From positions 1-9,975 of the forward strand of contig JAFGQQ010000489.1 of assembly GCA_016935595.1 (NCBI GenBank): DNA of 9,975 bases, given 5' to 3'. A program made the position numbers and the translations under genes. Positions 1-5,464 of the stretch are shown one piece after another. Numbering within the stretch: position 1 is the first letter of the stretch; the number at the start of each line of letters is the position of its first letter. Origin of the DNA: Bacteroidales bacterium. GTDB lineage: Bacteria > Bacteroidota > Bacteroidia > Bacteroidales > UBA10428. The notes beneath the pieces were generated by a model, which was not told the DNA's origin, did not search any database, and was given only the letters and a program-made list of their open reading frames with translations.

Positions 1-1005
1 CAAAAAGAAAACATTGCCTCTCGAGCAGCATCCGGAGTAGTTTTAGGTCATTTTGCCGAAAAAATCGAAAACATGATTGTTGCTTCGGCCGACCTTTCAA
101 ATAGTGACAAAACAGATGGATTTTTGAAGAAAACCAAAGCTTTTTCCCGAAATGATTTTTCAGGCCAGTTTTTACAAATGGGCGTTGCAGAGCTTACAAT
201 GGCAGCAATTTGCAACGGCATGGCATTGCATGGCGGGGTATTACCAGTTTGCGGTACATTCTTCGTATTTTCAGATTATATGAAGCCAGCAGTAAGGTTA
301 GCCGCCTTAATGGAACTACCTGTAAAATATGTATGGACACACGATGCTTTTCGTGTAGGTGAAGACGGCCCGACACACCAGCCAGTTGAGCAGGAGGCCC
401 AGATACGTTTATTAGAACATTTAAAAAACCATTCGGGTAAAAATAGTATGTTAGTTTTACGCCCGGCCGATGCTATTGAAACAACTGTGGCATGGAAAAT
501 GGCCATGGAAAACACAACTACGCCAACAGCATTGTTACTTTCCAGGCAAAACATCCAGGATGTGCCAGCCAAACAAGGTTCATCACGCTATGTTGATGCA
601 CTGGAAGCCCAAAAAGGTGCATACATTGTAAAAGATTGTGAAGGAACTCCTGATATTATATTGGTTGCAAGTGGAAGCGAAGTATCAACTCTTTATGCCG
701 GAGCATTAAAACTTGAAAATGATAAAAAACTAAAAGTACGAGTTGTTTCAGCAATTTCCGAGGGATTATTTAAAAGCCAGTCAGATTTATACCAGAAGGC
801 TATTATTCCTGACAATATTCCGGTACTTGGATTAACAGCCGGGTTACCGGTAACTTTACAAGGCCTTGTAGGGCCAAAAGGTATATCAATTGGTTTGGAC
901 AGTTTCGGTTATTCAGCCCCTGCAAAAGTACTGGACGAAAAACTGGGATATACTGCTGATAATGTGTATAATCAGGTATTAAGCTATTTATCTGAATATA
1001 AATAG
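1..1005 (+). CDS. tkt: Transketolase, C-terminal half (5' end outside window)
   Basis: Transketolase moves two-carbon ketol units between sugar phosphates in the cytosolic non-oxidative pentose phosphate pathway, using thiamine diphosphate. The reading frame is open from base 1, so the 334 codons seen are about half of the usual ~670-residue enzyme; the first ATG at 73 is internal. The fragment holds the end of the pyrimidine-binding domain and the whole C-terminal domain. Family signatures are MGVAELTMAAICNG, whose Glu (residue 64 of the fragment) matches the Glu that activates the cofactor, then TFFVFSDYMKPAVRLAALM, and GEDGPTHQPVEQ with the conserved active-site His. SRQN and the late FGYSAPA match the sugar-phosphate-binding half of E. 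coli TktA. It is read in the opposite direction to the next gene and ends before a strong hairpin. A DXP synthase is unlikely because the GEDGPTHQPVEQ signature is specific to transketolase-type enzymes. Confidence 0.96.
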   Translation, partial: QKENIASRAASGVVLGHFAEKIENMIVASADLSNSDKTDGFLKKTKAFSRNDFSGQFLQMGVAELTMAAICNGMALHGGVLPVCGTFFVFSDYMKPAVRLAALMELPVKYVWTHDAFRVGEDGPTHQPVEQEAQIRLLEHLKNHSGKNSMLVLRPADAIETTVAWKMAMENTTTPTALLLSRQNIQDVPAKQGSSRYVDALEAQKGAYIVKDCEGTPDIILVASGSEVSTLYAGALKLENDKKLKVRVVSAISEGLFKSQSDLYQKAIIPDNIPVLGLTAGLPVTLQGLVGPKGISIGLDSFGYSAPAKVLDEKLGYTADNVYNQVLSYLSEYK

Positions 1006-1025
1006 CTTTGTATTTCCCGGATTTT

Positions 1026-1080
1026 ATTTGTGCCTCTTTGAAATAATTAAAGTTCTCAGGGGCACAAATTGTTTATTTTT
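1026..1080 (+). terminator. Rho-independent terminator after transketolase
   Basis: The inverted repeat pairs 1026-1037 with 1058-1069. It has nine perfect Watson-Crick pairs (ATTTGTGCC with GGCACAAAT), then a G-U pair and two more pairs, around a loop of about 20 bases. A T-rich tract (TTGTTTATTTTT) follows directly on the plus strand. It begins 21 bases after the transketolase stop and runs into the 3' end of the convergent methyltransferase gene. No comparable T tract follows it on the minus strand, so it probably serves transketolase mainly. Confidence 0.72.
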
Positions 1081-1753
1081 GGAATATTGCACTAATAATA
1101 ACATCTTTTTCTTTGTTATTTTTATTTGTAATATTTCGTCTTAAAGACTTATACATTCGGTTTCCCTTAATTTTGTTTATTTGATGAAATTGAAAATAAG
1201 ACTTGACCATTTCCAAAAATTGATTTGTTAATAATGAAGGCTCACAAATTCTTGGATAATTTCGGAAATCAACAATGAGTAAAAACAATCCATTAGGTTT
1301 TAAAATCCTAATTATTTCAAATAGTGCTTTATTAATGTCATCAAAATGATCAAATGAATTAAAAGAAGAAATTATATCAAAAAAATTATCTTTAAAAGGT
1401 ATTCTCTCAGCAACACCTTCAATATAGGTCATTTTATGCTTTTCAATCCCAAAATTTTTATATTTTTTTACTAATGGGTCAAGACCTATTCTAATTTCCG
1501 AATTATCAGCCCACTCTAAACTACCTCTTGGGCCACAGCCAATATCTAATATTCTTTTATTATTATAAAATTCATAATCTAAATTAAAATATTCAGGAAA
1601 AAAGTGTTTAAAATGAATATTTGAGAACTTTTTAACAAATATTCTCTTAAATCGCCAATAAAAATATTCAAAATGAAGTTTAAATATAGATGGTGGAAAA
1701 AGGGAAATAAATATCTTATTTATTAAACGTTTTATACTATAAATAATACACAT
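1073..1753 (-). CDS. Class I SAM-dependent methyltransferase, substrate unknown
   Basis: This is a 226-residue Rossmann-fold methyltransferase of the UbiE/Methyltransf_11 type. Motif I is ILDIGCGPRGS (residues 68-78), which binds S-adenosylmethionine. An acidic residue after strand 2 (GLDPL, Asp92) would hold the ribose. Then come GVAERIPFKDNFFDIISS (113-130), the usual VAExLPF segment, and LKPNGLFLLI (151-160). The first ~60 residues are rich in aromatic and basic residues (FKLHFEYFYWRFKRIF) and match no domain I recognise. They could touch a membrane or a glycan-lipid substrate, but that is a guess. The ATG at 1753 is preceded by a good Bacteroidetes promoter and no closer start fits. The gene is notably AT-rich: the 60-base lines beginning at 1561 and 1141 have 8 and 14 G+C. 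It stands alone between convergent transketolase and divergent vWA genes. Similar enzymes occur in surface-glycan clusters, but no such cluster is visible here. Confidence 0.85.
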   Translation of the reverse strand: MCIIYSIKRLINKIFISLFPPSIFKLHFEYFYWRFKRIFVKKFSNIHFKHFFPEYFNLDYEFYNNKRILDIGCGPRGSLEWADNSEIRIGLDPLVKKYKNFGIEKHKMTYIEGVAERIPFKDNFFDIISSFNSFDHFDDINKALFEIIRILKPNGLFLLIVDFRNYPRICEPSLLTNQFLEMVKSYFQFHQINKIKGNRMYKSLRRNITNKNNKEKDVIISAIFQK

Positions 1754-1769
1754 TTTTATTTATTTTGGG

Positions 1770-1799
1770 CAAATATATTGATTTGAAATCCAAAACAAA
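1770..1799 (-). promoter_or_regulatory. Bacteroidetes-type promoter for the methyltransferase
   Basis: On the minus strand TATATTTG (plus positions 1770-1777) fits the Bacteroidetes -7 consensus TAnnTTTG. A TTTG -33 box lies at 1796-1799, with an 18-base spacer. The -7 box ends 16 bases before the ATG, so the leader would be very short. The site sits in the 56-base gap shared with the divergent vWA gene, so transcription of the two genes may interfere. Confidence 0.5.
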
Positions 1800-1809
1800 T
1801 TTTGAAATA

Positions 1810-3183
1810 ATGAAATCAAACCCAAAATTTACGCTGCTTTTTTTTATGCTAATATTCTTATTTTCCATAAAAACTTTCTCAAAAAAAAGTGAACCTCCCC
1901 TCACCCGGATTTTATTTGTTTTTGATGCTTCGCAAAGCATGCAGGGAAAATGGCAAAGCGATTTAAAAATAAATATTGCCAGAAAATTGCTTTATGAAAT
2001 GATTGACAGCCTGGACCAGCTCCCTAATATTGAACTTGCATTGCGCGTTTATGGCCACCAAAGTTATGTGCCCCCGCAAGATTGTAACGACACAAAATTG
2101 GAAGTCCCCTTTAATAAAAAAAATGGAGAAAAAATAAAACATGTCCTTAAATATTTAAAACCAAAGGGAACCACCCCCATTGCAAAATCACTTGAGATGT
2201 CGCAATACGATTTTACAGTTTGCGATAATTGCCGGAATATAATAATTTTAATTACAGATGGGATAGAAGCCTGCGAAGGAGACCCCTGCGAGGTTTCGAA
2301 AAAACTGCAAAAACAAGGAATATTATTAAAACCTTTTATTATTGGCATTGGCTTTGACCCGGGTTTAAAAGAATCGTTTAAATGCGTAGGCGATTATTTT
2401 AACGCGACAAATGAAGAAGAATTTAAAGAAGTACTTAATATAGTTATTACTAAAACACTAAACCAATCAACTGCCCAGGTTAATTTGTTAGACTCATTGG
2501 GGAACCCAACCGAAACTAATGTAAATATGACATTCTATGACCATCTTTCAGGAAAGATAAAATATAATATTATACATACGATGAATAACCGGGGAAATCC
2601 TGACACTTTAATTCTCGATCCATTAATTACTTACGGCATAAAAATTCATACTATACCTCCCCGATTTATCGACAGCGCTGTTTTAACCCCTGGAAAACAT
2701 TCTGTTTTCTTTGCCAATACCCCACAGGGGTTTATAAAACTAAATACTAAAGAAATAAAATATAAAGATTTAAAAATACTCATTAAAGAATACGATAATC
2801 AAGAAACATTGCTATATACCTCGTTTGATAAAACAGAAAAATTAATAACAGGCAAGTACGATATTGAGATACCAACATTGCCAATAATTAAACTTAAAAA
2901 TATTGAAATAAACCAAAGCCAGACTACTGCAATTGAAATACCGCGCCCCGGAATTGTTACTCTTCTGTTTAGCTCTGCCGGCGTTGGTAGTATTTATAAA
3001 ATCAAAGATAATGACCAGGAATGGGTATGTAATATATCTGAAAACAATGACAGGGAAACCTTTTTGCTCCTGCCCGGGGATTATAAGGCTGTATTCAGGC
3101 CAAAAAATGCCGGAAATTCATATTTTACGGCAACAAAAGTTTTTAATGTTAAACAAGGAACAGCCCTTGCTGTAAGTTTTTAA
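1810..3183 (+). CDS. Secreted von Willebrand factor A domain protein with C-terminal beta modules
   Basis: The protein has 457 residues from the ATG at 1810, which opens a clear signal peptide (Lys-containing start, hydrophobic core at 8-20, then TFSKKSEPP). An in-frame TTG at 1765 would add 15 residues before the signal peptide and is rejected. The vWA domain spans about 33-212 and has a complete metal-binding MIDAS site: DASQS (39-43), GTTPIA (120-125) and ITDG (148-151). Such domains bind protein partners through a bound divalent metal. Seven cysteines fall within it (QDC, VCDNC, EACEGDPC, FKC), which would suit disulfides outside the cytoplasm. From about 220 to 457 three beta-rich modules follow, each closing on a similar strand pattern. 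No enzyme active site, membrane anchor or sorting domain is visible, so it may be periplasmic or surface-exposed. It precedes the sigma operon by 74 bases in the same direction, so co-transcription is possible. Its ligand is unknown. Confidence 0.85.
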   Translation: MKSNPKFTLLFFMLIFLFSIKTFSKKSEPPLTRILFVFDASQSMQGKWQSDLKINIARKLLYEMIDSLDQLPNIELALRVYGHQSYVPPQDCNDTKLEVPFNKKNGEKIKHVLKYLKPKGTTPIAKSLEMSQYDFTVCDNCRNIIILITDGIEACEGDPCEVSKKLQKQGILLKPFIIGIGFDPGLKESFKCVGDYFNATNEEEFKEVLNIVITKTLNQSTAQVNLLDSLGNPTETNVNMTFYDHLSGKIKYNIIHTMNNRGNPDTLILDPLITYGIKIHTIPPRFIDSAVLTPGKHSVFFANTPQGFIKLNTKEIKYKDLKILIKEYDNQETLLYTSFDKTEKLITGKYDIEIPTLPIIKLKNIEINQSQTTAIEIPRPGIVTLLFSSAGVGSIYKIKDNDQEWVCNISENNDRETFLLLPGDYKAVFRPKNAGNSYFTATKVFNVKQGTALAVSF

Positions 3184-3223
3184 TACTTTACCTTTATTAT
3201 AATTAAACCTTTTATTACTTTTA

Positions 3224-3245
3224 TTGTCAAACCAGCATTTGTCAA
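3224..3245 (+). repeat. Direct repeat TTGTCAA x2 upstream of the sigma gene
   Basis: TTGTCAA occurs at 3224-3230 and again at 3239-3245, a 15-base period, with the sigma factor ATG 12 bases after the second copy. No TAnnTTTG -7 box is visible between 3184 and 3257. This may therefore be a regulator site or part of a promoter read by an alternative sigma factor, perhaps the one encoded here. In AT-rich DNA it could also be chance. Confidence 0.3.
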
Positions 3246-3257
3246 TAATTAACAGGT

Positions 3258-3806
3258 ATGCCCGAAATTGGTGATAAAGAATTAATTGAAAGGTTTAAAA
3301 CAAAAAAAGACCAAAATTCTGTATTTAGCCTGCTGCTTCAAAAATACCAGACAAAAATATATTGGCATATACGTAAAATTGTCCTTAATCATGATGATAC
3401 AGACGACCTTACCCAAAATACTTTCATAAAAGTATATAAAAACCTTCACAATTTCAGGCAGGATTCTGAATTATATACCTGGATTTACCGCATTGCAACT
3501 AATGAAGCCTTGTCTTTTCTGAAACAAAAAAAGAGAAAGTTATTGTTTTCATTAAGTGATGTAGAAGATTATTTACTAAATAATTTAAAAAGCGACAAAT
3601 ATTTTAACGGAGATGAACTACAACAAAAGCTTCAAAATATACTATTAAAGCTGCCCGAAAAACAGCGGTTGGTTTTTAACATGAAATATTTCGATGATAT
3701 GAAATATGAAGACATGGCCAAAATTTTAAAAACATCGGTTGGGGCATTAAAAGCATCTTATCATCATGCAGTAAAAAAAATTGAGAAATTTCTGGATAAT
3801 GATTAA
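3258..3806 (+). CDS. ECF-family RNA polymerase sigma factor
   Basis: This 182-residue sigma factor directs RNA polymerase to a dedicated promoter set. Region 2 covers about residues 26-92. It includes DDLTQNTFIKVYKNL (49-63), which contacts core polymerase, and LYTWIYRIATNEALSFL (72-88), which reads and melts the -10 element. Region 4, the -35-reading helix-turn-helix, covers about 128-178 and contains LPEKQRLVFNMKYFDD and YEDMAKILKTSVGALKASYHHA. Region 3 is absent, as expected for ECF members, and the length is normal. The ATG at 3258 gives a standard N-terminus (a helix with DKELIERF). The next gene follows immediately, and its possible start at 3799 would overlap this stop codon, so the genes form an operon. 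Control by release from the adjacent membrane protein is the usual ECF logic and is inferred here. Its target genes cannot be read from the window. Confidence 0.95.
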   Translation: MPEIGDKELIERFKTKKDQNSVFSLLLQKYQTKIYWHIRKIVLNHDDTDDLTQNTFIKVYKNLHNFRQDSELYTWIYRIATNEALSFLKQKKRKLLFSLSDVEDYLLNNLKSDKYFNGDELQQKLQNILLKLPEKQRLVFNMKYFDDMKYEDMAKILKTSVGALKASYHHAVKKIEKFLDND

Positions 3807-3834
3807 ACCTTTTAAACTTTTTATAATCAAAAAC

Positions 3835-4281
3835 ATGAATACTGAAATAATGAAAAAACAAAACATAATATTATCACAACTGAATAAAAAAACGGGCTTT
3901 AAAGTTCCTGAAGGATATTTTGATAGTCTTTCGGATAATATTATTAAAAAAATAAATCATCCTCAACTCACAAAGCAAAAAGTATTTTTCCTTAGCCGTA
4001 ATATATTTAAATATGCTGCATCATTTATTGGCTTTGTTTTTATTCTGTTTTCAGCTTACTATTTTTATTCGATAAGATATAATCCAGAAGTTACTACCGA
4101 TGATATTGCACTATACCTTAACAGTCAAGGTTATGAAGTCTCAGAAACTGATTATTTATCGGCTTCAAAAAATTCGGAAAATGAAGTTATAAAAAATTCC
4201 GAATTATCTGATGAGGATGTAATTGACTATTTACTTACAGAAAACATTGATTACTATACCATTATTAATGAATTATATTAA
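3835..4281 (+). CDS. Single-pass membrane protein, probable anti-sigma factor
   Basis: The protein has 148 residues from ATG 3835. An upstream ATG at 3799 overlaps the sigma stop by 8 bases and would allow translational coupling; I prefer 3835 because the protein then opens with MNTEIMKKQN before the conserved part. The N-terminal segment GFKVPEGYFDSLSDNIIKKI (21-40) is a sequence I associate with small Bacteroidetes proteins encoded beside ECF sigma factors, and would be the sigma-facing cytoplasmic part. One transmembrane helix lies at about 57-78 (YAASFIGFVFILFSAYYFY). The remaining ~70 residues, predicted outside the cytoplasm, are acidic and contain two related stretches, TTDDIALYLNSQGYEV (87-102) and SDEDVIDYLLTENIDY (125-140). 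There is no zinc-type HxxxCxxC anti-sigma motif. Its position between the sigma factor and an exported Spy-like protein supports an anti-sigma role, but the sequence does not prove it. Confidence 0.75.
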   Translation: MNTEIMKKQNIILSQLNKKTGFKVPEGYFDSLSDNIIKKINHPQLTKQKVFFLSRNIFKYAASFIGFVFILFSAYYFYSIRYNPEVTTDDIALYLNSQGYEVSETDYLSASKNSENEVIKNSELSDEDVIDYLLTENIDYYTIINELY

Positions 4282-4291
4282 ATTTACAGCC

Positions 4292-4780
4292 ATGAATAAA
4301 ACACTATTTACTTTTATTATAATCAACCTCTTTTTAAGCGCAGCTGTTTCTGCCCAAAAACATGGTGAAGGCGGCTATAGATATAGAAAATCCGAGATTA
4401 TTAAAGAAGAAAAAGTTAAGTTTTTTAATGAAAAGCTTAACCTAACACAAGAGGAATCTTCAAAATTCTGGCCGGTTTACAACGATTATCAAAACCGCCG
4501 GGAATACCTTTTAAATGAAAGAAGAAACCTTATGGATTATTTAAATGAAAATGCTGGTAATATGAATGAGCAGGAGATTGATAAAAAAATAAATATTTTA
4601 CTGCTAAATTTTACCCAGGAATCGGAAATGATGAATGAATATTACAGTAAGATTAAAGAAATATTACCTCCCCAAAAAGCCGCAAAAATATTTGGCACCG
4701 AACATCAATTCAAGGAATATCTATTCCAATGCATCAGGGAAAACAAAAATTTAAAAGAAAAAGGAAATAAAAATAACTAA
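4292..4780 (+). CDS. Exported Spy/CpxP-like protein (sensor-type partner of ECF sigma)
   Basis: This is a 162-residue exported protein starting at ATG 4292, 10 bases after the preceding stop. An in-frame TTG at 4223 would place 23 residues before the signal peptide and is rejected. The signal peptide is residues 1-21, ending AAVSA before Gln22, a good signal peptidase I site. The mature part looks all-helical and strongly charged. It has an LTxxQ-like motif, LTQEESSKFWPVYNDY (51-66), and a second related segment ILPPQKAAKIF (124-134), the two landmarks of the Spy/CpxP/CnrX-like fold. Members act in the periplasm as chaperones (Spy) or as stress sensors feeding an anti-sigma or kinase (CnrX, CpxP). 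Bacteroidetes relatives beside ECF sigma genes are commonly labelled 'sensor of ECF-type sigma factor'. No Cys/His metal site is obvious (one Cys147), so metal sensing is not supported. Its stop codon abuts that of the convergent next gene. Confidence 0.82.
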   Translation: MNKTLFTFIIINLFLSAAVSAQKHGEGGYRYRKSEIIKEEKVKFFNEKLNLTQEESSKFWPVYNDYQNRREYLLNERRNLMDYLNENAGNMNEQEIDKKINILLLNFTQESEMMNEYYSKIKEILPPQKAAKIFGTEHQFKEYLFQCIRENKNLKEKGNKNN

Positions 4781-5314
4781 CTACCAGTCAAATCCATAAG
4801 CAACCCCTTCCATATAATAGCTAGGTATTTCACCATATCCGCCAAGCGCTTCAATTTTTTTAACTAATACAATCTGGGCACCCAGATTGGCAGCTTTTTT
4901 TTGCAATTGCATCTCTGCACTCCTTTTAGCCGTCTTTTTGGTTTTTGCTGATCCAGTTGATTTTGCATTTACCTCCCCCTTTTTGGTTAAGCCCTCAACA
5001 TCACCCGGATTATTTGTTAATATTACTGTTTTCCAATCGCCTTCCTCAAGTACCTGAAAAACAGGTTTATTAAAAATTTCCTTTCTTCCATTTTTATATA
5101 CAATTTTCTGTACTTGTTTTCTGTCAATTGACTCAACATCAGATTTTCCCATTTCCCGATATGTTAGTTTAGACGAAGTAATACCTATAATTCTGGCATA
5201 TATTTTTTTCCCGCTTAACATAAATATTGTGTCAGGCACTTCATTTGAAGGAGACTGTGCTATTAAAATATTACTACAAAATGTTGCAATTAATACTAAA
5301 ATAAAATACTTCAT
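4781..5314 (-). CDS. Exported protein: small beta domain plus DUF4156/RcsF-like C-terminus
   Basis: This 177-residue protein begins with a signal peptide (MKYFILVLIATFCSNILIAQ, cleavage near residue 20). Cys13 lies within the hydrophobic core and is not a convincing lipobox. Residues ~27-85 (DTIFMLSGKKIYARIIGITSS, then KIVYKNGRKEIF) follow the 'D-I-L-x-G-x-x-I-x-A-x-V' pattern frequent in exported Bacteroidetes proteins of unknown function. Residues ~95-175 have the order TVILTNNPGDVEGLTKKGEV, a Lys-rich linker, AEMQLQKKAANLGAQIVLV and YYMEGVAYGF. That order recalls the DUF4156/RcsF fold (V-x-G-E-V, helix with AAxxGAN, closing G-x-A-Y strand). RcsF is an outer-membrane stress sensor, but its key cysteines are missing here, so only the fold is suggested. 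The gene has its own promoter and converges on the Spy-like gene with no gap. Function unknown. Confidence 0.75.
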   Translation of the reverse strand: MKYFILVLIATFCSNILIAQSPSNEVPDTIFMLSGKKIYARIIGITSSKLTYREMGKSDVESIDRKQVQKIVYKNGRKEIFNKPVFQVLEEGDWKTVILTNNPGDVEGLTKKGEVNAKSTGSAKTKKTAKRSAEMQLQKKAANLGAQIVLVKKIEALGGYGEIPSYYMEGVAYGFDW

Positions 5315-5339
5315 TTTTTTATTATTAGTTAAATATTAG

Positions 5340-5371
5340 CAAATTTATAAATTCATATCAATTTACTCAAA
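5340..5371 (-). promoter_or_regulatory. Bacteroidetes-type promoter for the RcsF/DUF4156-like gene
   Basis: On the minus strand TAAATTTG (plus positions 5340-5347) matches TAnnTTTG. A TTTG -33 box lies at 5368-5371, with a 20-base spacer that is close to ideal. The -7 box lies 25 bases upstream of the ATG at 5314. This is the best-formed promoter of the minus strand in the window. Confidence 0.6.
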
Positions 5372-5464
5372 ATATTCTTTATTATAATTATTTTCTTGTT
5401 TTAAAATGCAATTTTTTTTATATAATAATGTTAGTATTCTAATTACTGAAAACAAGTTAGATAA

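Noticed and set aside
194..572. Minus-strand open frames inside transketolase
   Set aside because: They lie fully within a strongly conserved coding frame and their translations show no domain or signal; they are shadows.
1737..1940. Minus-strand open frame of 67 codons across the divergent gap
   Set aside because: It overlaps the start of both the methyltransferase and the vWA gene, covers the promoter, and has no recognisable sequence.
2064..2348. Minus-strand open frame inside the vWA gene
   Set aside because: It is antisense to the conserved MIDAS-bearing part of the vWA domain, with no start context or family resemblance.
2933..3175. Plus-strand open frame of 80 codons in another frame of the vWA gene
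   Set aside because: It is nested in the last beta module, whose own frame is clearly coding.
5396..5426. Sigma70-like TTGTTT / TATAAT pair before the MutS-like gene
   Set aside because: The spacer is 19 bases, the motif type is not the Bacteroidetes norm, and poly-T/TA runs make such matches easy by chance.
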